Source: Moraxella sp. FZFQ2102 (GTDB taxonomy: Bacteria > Pseudomonadota > Gammaproteobacteria > Pseudomonadales > Moraxellaceae). From it: 64,000 nucleotides of DNA. Below the pieces are notes generated by a model, which made no database searches, was not told where the DNA came from, and was given only the letters and a program-made list of their open reading frames with translations. The stretch is taken from NCBI RefSeq assembly GCF_024137865.1, contig NZ_CP099960.1, forward strand, positions 1,426,001-1,490,000, in the 5' to 3' direction. A program made the translations under genes and the position numbers. This document shows, piece after piece, positions 29,393-37,615 of the stretch (position 1 is the first letter of the stretch; the number at the start of each line of letters is the position of its first letter).

Positions 29393-29791
29393 ATGCAAAA
29401 ACAAACATTTGACTTGGAATTTGACCATCTGATGGGACTGTCAGATGTTGAACTCGACAAGGTACATAAGGTTATGAGCATTTTCGATGTACAGCAAACG
29501 CTGAAAAACACTGAACAAATGGTGGCATTAACTGCCGCACAAGTGGAGCGTATGGCGGCTGAAAATCAGCGGATGCAAGCGGTGAATGCAGCAGAATATG
29601 AGCGGCTTATCGCTGAAACCATGCGCATTCGTGCAGATTTCGAAAAAGCACAAGCAGAACGAGATAGAATTAATAAAGAAACTCGCTTTTACCCTGTGGT
29701 TGCCCTACTAACATCTGCCGCTTTTATCGCTTTTGCGACATCTGTAACAACCGCTTTTGGGGTTTGGTTACTTGGTTTTGTCACCAAGTGA
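29393..29791 (+). CDS. Unknown coiled-coil protein with C-terminal membrane segment
   Basis: This 132-residue protein is unrecognised. Residues 35-95 are rich in Ala, Glu, Gln and Arg with heptad-like spacing (VERMAAENQRMQAVNAAEYERL), so a coiled coil is likely. Residues 98-129 are hydrophobic (FYPVVALLTSAAFIAFATSV and onward) and may form one long or two short membrane helices. The context, inside a broken IS, suggests plasmid or phage origin. Start ATG at 29393. Confidence 0.5.
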   Translation: MQKQTFDLEFDHLMGLSDVELDKVHKVMSIFDVQQTLKNTEQMVALTAAQVERMAAENQRMQAVNAAEYERLIAETMRIRADFEKAQAERDRINKETRFYPVVALLTSAAFIAFATSVTTAFGVWLLGFVTK

Positions 29792-29946
29792 ACGCATGGT
29801 TGATATTGCAAGCCGTCCAAATGGGCGGCTTTTGCTTGTACAGAATACGCCAAGGCGTATTAATTTGTGGGTGAAGTTTTTAAAAATCCTACTTCCTGTT
29901 GGAAATATAATAACCACATCAACCAACAACACAAGGAAACTTAAAA

Positions 29947-30198
29947 ATGCGCACTATGGCACAAGCAATGGCGCAAGCCCACATTAAAGCAATTGCTTCA
30001 CTGCTCACCAACAAAGAAGCCCTAACAGCGATTGAGCAAGTTAAGCATATGCTTGATACAAAACAGCCGTTATGCAATGCAAGTTTTGCGCTACTGATGA
30101 AAGCAGGCGAAATCACAACTAACAGCTATGGCTATTGCCATTTTGCGGTTAATGGTTGTCATTATGACCTTTGGACACTATGTGAACAGCTGATGTAA
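29947..30198 (+). CDS. Unknown small protein
   Basis: This 83-residue protein has no recognised family. It follows the RBS AAGGAAAC and has Cys, His and Tyr near its end (GYCHFAVNGCHYDLWTLC). The same frame stays open for 30 more codons after the TAA at 30196-30198, up to a TGA at 30289-30291, and that extension ends in an acidic tail (GSSDDDE). The stop could therefore be a recent mutation. It lies in the mobile region. Confidence 0.45.
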   Translation: MRTMAQAMAQAHIKAIASLLTNKEALTAIEQVKHMLDTKQPLCNASFALLMKAGEITTNSYGYCHFAVNGCHYDLWTLCEQLM

Positions 30199-30331
30199 AG
30201 ATACAGAAAAAACATAGATCCTGTGCTACACGCCATCTACAGCGAATTGTATGAACGGGATTATTACGGCTCATCCGATGATGATGAATGATTTGGTAAA
30301 CAAGGTTGATAATTTATGTTCACTATGTTAG

Positions 30332-30356
30332 ATTGTACGCATGACAGACGCACAAT
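30332..30356 (+). promoter_or_regulatory. Possible operator of the toxin-antitoxin pair
   Basis: ATTGTACGC and GACGCACAAT form an imperfect inverted repeat 20 bases before the antitoxin start. Such a site would fit autoregulation by the ribbon-helix-helix antitoxin. Confidence 0.35.
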
Positions 30357-30375
30357 ATACAAAGGAAACAAAGTC

Positions 30376-30648
30376 ATGCGATCATCAGCAAGAATTAACA
30401 TTCGCACAACGCCCCACGCCAAAAGCACTGTAGAACAGGCGTGTTCTATGATGGGTGTAAGTATTAGCCATTTCATGATGACATTGGCTTATGAAAAATC
30501 CCTAGAGTTGATTAACAGTCAGCTTTATTGGGATCCAAGCGATGCCGATAAAGCATTAATGCAAGATCTTATGGAAAACCCAAGAGAACCCACGCCTGCA
30601 CTTCAAGAACTCATGCATACCAATCTTGGTGTTAAGGATTTGACTTGA
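30376..30648 (+). CDS. DUF1778 (TacA-like) ribbon-helix-helix antitoxin
   Basis: This 90-residue protein has an N-terminal ribbon-helix-helix of the DUF1778 type: RSSARINIRTTPHAKSTVEQA, then an MGVSISHFM helix. Such proteins bind operator DNA and, with the C-terminal tail, cover the active site of a GNAT toxin. The start at 30376 follows AAGGAAAC; a longer ORF from 30316 would run through the probable operator. Its stop overlaps the toxin start as TGATG, which couples translation. This is the standard order of TacA-TacT and AtaR-AtaT modules. Confidence 0.8.
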   Translation: MRSSARINIRTTPHAKSTVEQACSMMGVSISHFMMTLAYEKSLELINSQLYWDPSDADKALMQDLMENPREPTPALQELMHTNLGVKDLT

Positions 30649-31115
30649 TGCAGTTTGAGCATTTAAATAAACATCATGATAGACAGAGTTTTGATTGTGG
30701 CAATGTGCAGATCAATTCTTATTTACACCGCTTGGCTGGTCAGCACCATAAAAAAGGCATCTCTAAAGTTCATGTATTGGCGCAAGGATCGGAAATCATC
30801 GGGTTTTATACCCTATCCAATCTGATGATCAATATAAAAAGCAAGCATTATCCCAATACAGTGCCTGCGATTTTGATTGGTAGAATTGGTGTGTCTCTCA
30901 ATCATCAAGGTCAAGGATTTTCCAAGATGCTGCTTACTCATGCGCTACAGAAGATTACCAAGCTTAGCCAAGATACAGGCATTGTGTTTGTTGTGGTTGA
31001 TGCTAAAGATGAGAAACTTGCGGAATATTACACCAAATTCGGTTTTGTAAGAACGGAATACCCCTTAAGGCTAATACTTGAAGTCTCTACATTACACAAG
31101 ACGACCCCAGATTAA
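30648..31115 (+). CDS. GNAT-family toxin (TacT/AtaT-like)
   Basis: This 155-residue N-acetyltransferase is of the kind that acetylates the amino acid on charged tRNA and stops translation. The start FEHLNKHHDRQSFDCGNVQINSYL matches the family opening (a D/S/F-x-C-G pattern followed by a helix). The acetyl-CoA loop is seen as RIGVSLNHQGQGFSKMLL, and VVVDAKDEKLAEYYTKFGF is the usual C-terminal part. It looks intact. Its ATG overlaps the antitoxin stop. A terminator stem begins within its last codons. Confidence 0.82.
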   Translation: MQFEHLNKHHDRQSFDCGNVQINSYLHRLAGQHHKKGISKVHVLAQGSEIIGFYTLSNLMINIKSKHYPNTVPAILIGRIGVSLNHQGQGFSKMLLTHALQKITKLSQDTGIVFVVVDAKDEKLAEYYTKFGFVRTEYPLRLILEVSTLHKTTPD

Positions 31116-31129
31116 CATCTGGGGTTTTT
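31105..31129 (+). terminator. Terminator of the toxin-antitoxin operon
   Basis: CCCCAGAT and ATCTGGGG pair around the loop TAAC, which contains the stop codon of the toxin gene, followed by TTTTTG. Confidence 0.85.
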
Positions 31130-31259
31130 GATGGTTGATGGTACGCCAAGGCGTTAATAGGTTTAGGGTTGTCCTTGTTCCTTCTACTCCCTGCACCGGT
31201 ACAATATTCCCAGACACCCCATAAGAGGTTATACTACCCCAAACTAGGAGCAATCTCTC

Positions 31260-31568
31260 ATGACAAAACAGCGTAAGCAGTACAGCAGCGAATTTAAACT
31301 AGAAATGGTCAAACTCATTGAAGAACAAAATCAGCGTGTTGTTGATGTTGCTAAGCAATATGATATCGGTAAATCGACTTTAGAAAACTGGCTTAAGCGT
31401 TATCGTCTTGAACTTCAAGGCAAGCCATTAGCCACAGGTCATGCCCTAACACCAGAACAACGAGAGCTTGAGCGTCTTCGTAAAGAAAATGCCCAGCTAA
31501 GACTTGAGCGAGATATTTTAAAAAAGGCATCCGCTCTATTAGCTCAAGACAGCTTACTATCCCGCTAA
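31260..31568 (+). CDS. IS3-family transposase OrfA
   Basis: This 102-residue OrfA has a helix-turn-helix (YSSEFKLEMVKLIEEQNQRV, then GKSTLENWLKRY) and a leucine zipper near its end (LERLRKENAQLRLERDILKKA). The slippery sequence A-AAA-AAG at 31520-31526 is in the right phase for a -1 shift. The shifted frame stays open into orfB, so an OrfAB fusion of about 390 residues can be made. This is the known expression mode of the family. Confidence 0.88.
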   Translation: MTKQRKQYSSEFKLEMVKLIEEQNQRVVDVAKQYDIGKSTLENWLKRYRLELQGKPLATGHALTPEQRELERLRKENAQLRLERDILKKASALLAQDSLLSR

Positions 31569-31576
31569 TAGAGCAA

Positions 31577-32434
31577 TTGATGGGGCAATACAGCATCAGT
31601 AAAGCAAAGCTGTGTCAGTTATTTGGTATTTGCCGAAGTACTTATTATGTCAAGCAAAAACCAAAACTACCAACACGCAAAGAGATTGAGCTACGCTTAT
31701 GGGTAAAACAAGCCTTTGATTGCTCTAAAGGATCAGCAGGATCTAGAAGTATTGCTGCTATGGTTAGCCGTGCGCATCAGATTAAACTGACACGCTATAA
31801 AGCACGTCAATTGATGAGAGCACAAGGACTCATCAGTCGTCAAAGCATCAAGCATCGCTATCGTATGGCTGATCAAGCCCATACAGTGCATGACAACTTG
31901 CTTAAACGGCAGTTTGCACCAGCTGCACCCAATCAAGTATGGGTATCGGATGTGACGTATATTCACACCAAAGCAGGATTTTGTTATTTGGCAGTGGTGA
32001 TGGATTTATATGCCAGACACATCATTGGCTTTGCCATGAGTGATCGCCCAAACAGTGAGTTGACCACCAAAGCATTGGCTATGGCTTATACCATACGCTT
32101 TCAACCAACCGGTGTGTTATTTCATTCAGATCAAGGATCTCATTACACCAGTCGCACCTTTGCTGATACTATTGCTAGATGTAAGATGACACACAGTATG
32201 AGCAGAAAAGGCAACTGTTGGGATAATGCACCAACAGAAAGATTCTTTCGAAGTTTTAAAACCGAATGGATGCCAAAACATGGCTATGAGAATATCCAAG
32301 AAGCAAAAGTAGATGTGGTAAATTATATCCTTGGCTATGACAGTCAACTCAGACCCCACAGCTTTAATAACTACCTAAGCCCTGTCGAAAAAGAACGACA
32401 GTTTTTTAACAAAACCCTCTTAGGGGTTGTTTGA
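31577..32434 (+). CDS. IS3-family transposase OrfB (DDE catalytic part)
   Basis: This 285-residue rve-type integrase catalytic subunit makes the active transposase when fused to OrfA by -1 frameshifting at 31520-31526. The catalytic triad is visible: Asp in VWVSDVTYI, Asp in LFHSDQGSHY and Glu in NAPTERFFRSFK. The N-terminal HTH_21-like segment (GSRSIAAMVSRAHQIKLTRY) and the end (SFNNYLSPVEKERQF) fit a complete protein. It looks functional. Confidence 0.9.
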   Translation: MMGQYSISKAKLCQLFGICRSTYYVKQKPKLPTRKEIELRLWVKQAFDCSKGSAGSRSIAAMVSRAHQIKLTRYKARQLMRAQGLISRQSIKHRYRMADQAHTVHDNLLKRQFAPAAPNQVWVSDVTYIHTKAGFCYLAVVMDLYARHIIGFAMSDRPNSELTTKALAMAYTIRFQPTGVLFHSDQGSHYTSRTFADTIARCKMTHSMSRKGNCWDNAPTERFFRSFKTEWMPKHGYENIQEAKVDVVNYILGYDSQLRPHSFNNYLSPVEKERQFFNKTLLGVV

Positions 32435-32448
32435 AAATAGTTGACCGG

Positions 32449-33047
32449 TACAGTCGCAAGCGAAGCAAATACAGCACTTACCGTGGACAAGTAGGCAAAA
32501 TCGCTGATCATGTCTTAAACCGTAATTTTAAAGCAGACAAACCTAATCATAAATGGGTAACGGATGTGACTGAGTTTAAAGTGGTGAATGAGCAAGGTAA
32601 TACAAAGAAGCTTTACTTATCACCCATCATTGATTTATATAACGGTGAGATTATCAGCTATAGCATCAAAGACAGACCGACTTATGAGTTGGTACAAGAG
32701 ATGCTAAACCAAGCCATAACAACACTGACAGATGACAATAAGCCCATCTTGCATTCTGACCAAGGCTGGCATTATCAAATGAAGTGCTACCAACAAAGCT
32801 TAAAAGACAATGGCATTATCCAAAGTATGTCTGATGCGGAAATTGCTTGGATAATGCTGTGATAGAGAGTTTCTTTGGGACATTAAAAGAAGAGATATTT
32901 TATGAGAAAACTAAATTTGCTTCACCAGATGAACTTAGACAAGTGATTGATGAATACATTCACTACCACAATCATGATAGAATAAAAGTAAAATTAAAAG
33001 GACTGAGTCCTGTACAGTACAGAACTCAGTCCTTGATTAAACCTTAA
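32449..33047 (+). pseudogene. IS3-family transposase orfB, 3' part with frameshift
   Basis: This is the C-terminal two thirds of an IS150-like OrfB. It starts abruptly at the edge of the inserted IS (RYSRKRSKYSTYRGQVGKIA) and keeps Asp in WVTDVTEF, Asp in LHSDQGWHYQ and Glu in NAVIESFFGTLK. A one-base deletion near 32830-32836 throws it out of frame: the upstream part ends in a false stop at 32862, and the family sequence continues in another frame from GNCLDNAV. It is inactive. Confidence 0.85.
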
Positions 33048-33124
33048 CCGCTAATCTTAGTGTCTAAGAATTGGGGTTGGTTCATTTACTGTGGTATTTT
33101 TTATGTTTTTATCAATTATTGTCA

Positions 33125-33160
33125 AAAAATTCGCCAAAATGACAACTTTGGCGAATTTTT
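33125..33160 (-). terminator. Terminator of rne
   Basis: A perfect 14-bp stem (33125-33138 with 33147-33160, AAAAATTCGCCAAA) has an 8-base loop and T-runs in both directions. It lies 20 bases past the rne stop. Confidence 0.9.
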
Positions 33161-33179
33161 ATTACTGACCATCAGCTAC

Positions 33180-36100
33180 TTATTCAGAAGTATCAGTCGG
33201 CTCAGCAGTTTCGGTGGTTTTGCTGATTTTACGCACTTCGACCTTTGGTTTTTTGCTCGGTTTGCGCGGTGTGCGCGTTTTCGGAGCTTTTGGGGTCTTT
33301 GGTGCTTTGGCGGTCATTAGGTTTAGAATACCAACCTGTGGCTGCAGCTGACCAGCGACATTTTCGATCATGTCTTTGTAGCTGCTTGCCTTAGATTTTT
33401 TCTCCGCCTTTTGTTCGGCGGTGATTTCTTTGATCTGACTGACCTTTTTCTCAGCTTGCTCAGTGGTTTCGGTGATCTCTAGCGCTTCGCTATTTTCTGT
33501 AGTTTCGGTAATCTCTACAGCTTGAGTTTCAGTGGCTTCAACCGTTTCTACTTGAACATCACTGCGTGTCGGCTCAGTTTCTACAGCATCAGTCGCAATG
33601 GCTTCAGCTGCTGCATTATCATCACCTAGATGGGCGAACAGATCCATAGCAGCAGTTGCGATGGTAGCGACATTATCCAAAGTCTCACTCACCACTTCGC
33701 TGACGGTATCTGAGACCTGCTCGGCGGTGAGTTTTGCGACATCGATGGCATCATCGACTAAGTGTACAACCGTTTCACCGACCGTTTCAGCGGTTTCGCT
33801 ATTATCAGTCTGGCTGACTGCTTCCACAGCTTGGGTACTAGTTTCAGCAGTTTTGGTAGGATAATCCGCCACAGTTTCTACAGCGGTATCAGTAGCTACC
33901 ACTTCCGCGACTTCATCGGCTGCCATGTCGCTTGGCTCGATGAAATCAGGATGTTGACCGCGTGGGTCATTGGCAGCACGGCGCGCGATCGGACGCGGTG
34001 CGACAGCAGTTTTGCCTTGTGGGGCAGATGCTTGCGCGTCCGCTTGGGTCAGCTTGTCAAACTCTGCCTTGGCGACATCTGTCATCGGCGCATAACCATA
34101 GTTGCTAAAGTAGCTGCCGAAGTCAAGGGCGGTGGTCGCGCCTTGTGATTTTGCGACTGCAGCGATGAAATCAGCGACGAATTGACCGCTGGCATTAGCA
34201 CCCAAGACACTTGCGATGAACTCACCTGCTGTGCCGCGAATTGGTGCTGCAGGGGCTTGCAGGGCTGCTTGCACAACGCGTGGATCGTTCACTGCCTTGT
34301 TCATCTCTTTGGCAAGTGCTGCGATGCGTGCGCTCAATACAGGATCGATTGCAGGTTTAGGCTCTGCCGCAGGCGCAGCGTCAGCCACTGGTGTAGGCTC
34401 GATAGCTTCAGGCTTAGCTACAGCTTCGTTATCGCTATCAAGCACAGTGACAGGTGCGGTATCAGCAGTGCTTTGGATTGGTGCATCTTGTACTGATTCT
34501 TGCACAGATTCGCTGACTGCTGCATCTACTACATCAGCTGTGGCAGACTTGACAGTATCATTTGGATGTTCGGTTTTCTCAGCTTTATGCTCAGTCTTGT
34601 CCGCCTTAGTGCGTGCTTTTTTTGGCTTACTGCCATCAAGTGACAGATGCACCACTTGCGTTGCTACCGCTTCTTCTTTGGTGGCGCTGACATGAAGCAC
34701 GACTTCATTTGGATCGCTTGGCTTTTGGCGTGCAGGGCGTTCTGCCTTGTCCGCTTTTGGCTTATCGGTGCGCTCTTTTTTCTCTGCTTTGTCTGCTTTA
34801 TCATGCTTGTCGCTCTTAGCGGTTAGGGTCTCGCCGCGTGCGATTTCACCACGTGACTCGCGGCGTGAGCCTGCTTCGCGCTTAGGATGTTGCTCGGTTG
34901 GCTTATCCTTTTTGGCTTTGCGGTCGGTTTTTTCTGCCTTTTCTACTTTCTCAGCGGTGTCTTTTTCTTCAACTTCTTTTTTGTGCTTAGGTTTTTTGCG
35001 GCGGTCATCGTGGCTGCGCGCTTCTTTTTCAGGCTGCGTGGCAGTTTCGATGATGGCATTGATATTGCCTGCTGCGCCTAGGCTGACACCACCACTATTG
35101 ACCAAGGCTTCGATGGCAGACGCAGCATCGGTCGTGCCTAGGCTGCCGGCCAGTTGGGCTTGTGGTTTTGGTGCGAATAGATTTGACAGCCATGCCACAG
35201 CTTGTGGTTCTGTCTTGGTTGGTTTGGCTTGCTCTGGCTCGGCTTTGGCGGCTTTTTTATCACCTTTGTCGCTTGCTTTGTGCCAGCGTGCGCCATCCTT
35301 GCCATCATTATCGCTTTGCCAATTGACTTCATAGCCACGATCAACAGTTTCTTTTTCTTCGGTATCGGCGATGCGCTCATAGCTTGATGGGGCAAAGCCG
35401 TCAGGATTGAAATGCAGGCTGAAATTCGGGCTTTCTAGGTGTGCATGCGGCAAGATAGTGATGCGCGCGCCACTGTCTTGCTCTAGATACACCAAGCTTT
35501 CGCGTTTTTCATTCAATAAGAATGCCGCAATGTCGGTCGGTACTTCAGCTTGGATTTCACCCATGCGTTCTTTTAGAGCGATTTGTTCGATTTGGCGCAT
35601 GATTGATAGTGATAATGAGCGCAAATCGCGGATCATACCATTGCCATGACAGCGTGGGCAGATGTAACCTGTGGCTTCTTCTAACGATGGGCGCAGGCGT
35701 TGGCGGCTCATTTCCATCAGGCCAAATTTACTGATCTCAGCAAACTGCACGCGCGCACGGTCATGGCGCGTGGCTTCGACCAAGCGTTTTTCGACATCTT
35801 TTTGGTGGCGCGGATCGTTCATGTCAATAAAGTCAATGACGATCAAGCCGCCCATATCACGCAGACGCAGCTGACGCGCGATCTCATCGGCCGCTTCTAG
35901 GTTAGTATGATAAGCGGTCTCGGCGACATCCGAGCCTTTGGTGGATTTTGATGAGTTGATGTCGATCGACACCAAAGCTTCGGTCTGATCGATGACGATC
36001 GAGCCTCCTGATGGCAGACGCACTTCGCGCTGATAGGCGGTTTCGATTTGGCGTTCGATGCCAAAGCGTGCAAACATCGGCTCATACTCAGTGTATTTAC

Positions 36101-36857
36101 GCAGTTTGCTCATCTGAGCTGGCATCACCGCGCTGATGAAGTTCGCCGCTTCGTTGTAAGCATTTTCGCTGTCGATCCACACTTCGCCGATGTCATCGCG
36201 CAGATAGTCGCGCACCGCACGCGTCACCACGCCCGCTTCTTGGTGGACAAGGCAAGGGCTTGGGCGGTTTTTGTTTTGTTCTTGGATGGATTTCCAGATG
36301 TCCAGCAGATGATCAAGGTCGTTTTGTAGATCTTCAGCACCCTTGCCAAGACCTGCAGTGCGCACGATGACGCTCATGCCTTTTGGTAGGTTTAGCCCTG
36401 CGATGATTTGTTTCATCTCTTCGCGGACTTTGCCTGAGATCTGACGGCTGATACCGCCTGCTTTGGCGTTGTTTGGCATCAATACCAGATAGCGACCAGC
36501 AAGCGAGATAAAAGTCGATAACGCTGCGCCTTTGTTGCCGCGCTCTTCTTTTTCGACTTGAACGATGACTTCATCGCCTTCTTTGATCAGCTGTTTGATG
36601 TTGTCTTCGCGGAGATTGCCATGCAGATATTCGCTGGCGATTTCTCGTAGGGGCAAAAAGCCTTGGCGCGCAGAACCATACTCGACAAACGCCGCTTCTA
36701 GCGACGGCTCGACACGGGTGATGTGTCCTTTGTAGATGTTGGCTTTTTTCTGCTCACGCGTACGATTTTCTAGGTCGAAATCGTACAGGTGATTGTCTTT
36801 GCACAGTGCCACACGAATTTCTTCGTTGTGCGTGGCGTTGATTAAAATGCGTTTCAT
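33180..36857 (-). CDS. rne: Ribonuclease E
   Basis: This 1225-residue endonuclease handles mRNA decay, rRNA and tRNA processing and serves as the degradosome scaffold. The S1 domain lies at about 36-120, the 5' sensor and RNase H-like parts follow, and DNase I-like catalytic aspartates are D299 (SIDINSS) and D342 (VIDFIDMND). The Zn-link is C400-x-x-C403 (CPRCHGNG). From about residue 510 the tail is low in complexity, with Lys/Glu/Arg-rich stretches (about 600-720) that should bind RNA and protein, a long Val/Glu/Thr-rich stretch, and a basic end (PKTRTPRKPSKKPKVEVRK). Start ATG 36857 follows ATAAGGAACATC. It diverges from rluC, as in E. coli. Confidence 0.95.
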   Translation of the reverse strand: MKRILINATHNEEIRVALCKDNHLYDFDLENRTREQKKANIYKGHITRVEPSLEAAFVEYGSARQGFLPLREIASEYLHGNLREDNIKQLIKEGDEVIVQVEKEERGNKGAALSTFISLAGRYLVLMPNNAKAGGISRQISGKVREEMKQIIAGLNLPKGMSVIVRTAGLGKGAEDLQNDLDHLLDIWKSIQEQNKNRPSPCLVHQEAGVVTRAVRDYLRDDIGEVWIDSENAYNEAANFISAVMPAQMSKLRKYTEYEPMFARFGIERQIETAYQREVRLPSGGSIVIDQTEALVSIDINSSKSTKGSDVAETAYHTNLEAADEIARQLRLRDMGGLIVIDFIDMNDPRHQKDVEKRLVEATRHDRARVQFAEISKFGLMEMSRQRLRPSLEEATGYICPRCHGNGMIRDLRSLSLSIMRQIEQIALKERMGEIQAEVPTDIAAFLLNEKRESLVYLEQDSGARITILPHAHLESPNFSLHFNPDGFAPSSYERIADTEEKETVDRGYEVNWQSDNDGKDGARWHKASDKGDKKAAKAEPEQAKPTKTEPQAVAWLSNLFAPKPQAQLAGSLGTTDAASAIEALVNSGGVSLGAAGNINAIIETATQPEKEARSHDDRRKKPKHKKEVEEKDTAEKVEKAEKTDRKAKKDKPTEQHPKREAGSRRESRGEIARGETLTAKSDKHDKADKAEKKERTDKPKADKAERPARQKPSDPNEVVLHVSATKEEAVATQVVHLSLDGSKPKKARTKADKTEHKAEKTEHPNDTVKSATADVVDAAVSESVQESVQDAPIQSTADTAPVTVLDSDNEAVAKPEAIEPTPVADAAPAAEPKPAIDPVLSARIAALAKEMNKAVNDPRVVQAALQAPAAPIRGTAGEFIASVLGANASGQFVADFIAAVAKSQGATTALDFGSYFSNYGYAPMTDVAKAEFDKLTQADAQASAPQGKTAVAPRPIARRAANDPRGQHPDFIEPSDMAADEVAEVVATDTAVETVADYPTKTAETSTQAVEAVSQTDNSETAETVGETVVHLVDDAIDVAKLTAEQVSDTVSEVVSETLDNVATIATAAMDLFAHLGDDNAAAEAIATDAVETEPTRSDVQVETVEATETQAVEITETTENSEALEITETTEQAEKKVSQIKEITAEQKAEKKSKASSYKDMIENVAGQLQPQVGILNLMTAKAPKTPKAPKTRTPRKPSKKPKVEVRKISKTTETAEPTDTSE

Positions 36858-36996
36858 GATGTTCCTTATAAGGGCAGCTGCCCAAGTTAAGCAACATCGG
36901 TATTTTCCAAAGATTTATAAGTTATGCTAAATATCCATCCATCGACTGCAAAAGGCGCAGCACTATAAAGATGGCATAGCGGTACTGTCATTACAC

Positions 36997-37118
36997 ATCA
37001 TCTACAACTTAGTAGATGATCACCTGTATTGCTTGCACCAATGCAGGAAAAATATCGTTGTAAGGCTTGAGCCGACTGGGGTTTACCTTGCAAAAGCAGA
37101 GTTTGTCTTGTGCTTTTG
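36997..37118 (-). promoter_or_regulatory. Three stem-loops in the rne leader region
   Basis: Three hairpins lie in a row 140-261 bases before the rne start: ATCATCTAC/GTAGATGAT (36997-37020, loop 6), CCTGTATTG/CAATGCAGG (37023-37047, one G-T pair) and CAAAAGCA/TGCTTTTG (37091-37118, loop 12). In E. coli the long rne leader folds into hairpins through which RNase E limits its own mRNA; a similar role here is inference. A GGGCAGCTGCCC palindrome lies near the RBS. Confidence 0.5.
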
Positions 37119-37562
37119 AACCAGTGGTACTCAACAAGTCCAAGCAGATTGTGATGCGTCTCAATGAAAGTGTCCAATGACGGCCATCACGCTTGTCAAA
37201 TCTTCTACGGCAAAAAATACCGAAGTTGCGCGTTATTCGCTTATGTTAAGCTTATTAGCTTAGCTAAATTATTTGGCGGTTGCAGGGCAAATATGGGCGT
37301 TTTACACTGTGTAAATTTTGCACTGATAAACTGGCAATGGGTATCATAAGTCGTCTTAAAAAAAGATCGAAACTTTACCAAACAACTTGCCTATGCGTGC
37401 CGATTTTCAACTTGTCATCTGATAAATTATATTAATTGATAAATTTATCCAAATTTAATAAACAGAATGACAACTGCGTGAAAAACTTGCTCAGGGATTT
37501 GCACATTTTTCGGGTGAAATTTTGTTCAGATGACAAAAATTCCCCGCATACGGGTTGCAACA
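37119..37562. other. Non-coding spacer between rne and rluC
   Basis: The rne-rluC spacer is about 760 bp. This part shows no convincing ORF or RNA gene. It should contain the rne promoter on the minus strand, but no clear -35/-10 pair could be chosen. Confidence 0.4.
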
Positions 37563-37571
37563 TGCTAAACT
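37563..37571 (+). promoter_or_regulatory. Extended -10 element of rluC
   Basis: TGCTAAACT is the same element as before lnt and accA. It overlaps an in-frame ATG at 37562, so that ATG is unlikely to be the start; the next ATG, at 37616, is preferred. Confidence 0.5.
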
Positions 37572-37615
37572 ATACCAAATCTTTTGCCAAACGCCTACAA
37601 AAATTTGACAAAACC

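Larger units (their letters stand above)
31200..32444 (+). mobile_element. Intact IS3-family insertion sequence
   Basis: This element of about 1245 bp has orfA and orfB. Its ends are imperfectly inverted: TACAATATTCCCAGACACCCC on the left, and TCAACTATTTTCAAACAACC on the right read in reverse. CCGG at 31196-31199 and 32445-32448 looks like a 4-bp target duplication, though the palindromic ACCGGT makes the exact edges uncertain. The right flank is orfB of the older IS3-family element. Confidence 0.8.
29062..33084 (+). mobile_element. Disrupted IS3-family element enclosing cargo and a second IS
   Basis: Related ends lie at 29062 (TGAACCGCACCCCAAAAG, then TTAGACA) and, inverted, at 33084 (TGAACCAACCCCAATTC, then TTAGACA), with an orfA start inside the left end and an orfB 3' part inside the right end. 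About 3.1 kb of unrelated DNA lies between the two fragments: two unknown genes, a toxin-antitoxin pair and a complete second IS. No matching target duplication was found at 29059-29061 and 33085-33087, so the outer element is old or its flanks have changed. Confidence 0.75.

Noticed and set aside
36048..36329. Open frames on the plus strand opposite rne
   Set aside because: RNase E homology on the minus strand is continuous; the plus-strand frames follow from its codon bias.
37562..37564. ATG at 37562 as the rluC start
   Set aside because: It overlaps an extended -10 promoter element, and the next ATG at 37616 still includes the full S4 domain. It remains a possible alternative.
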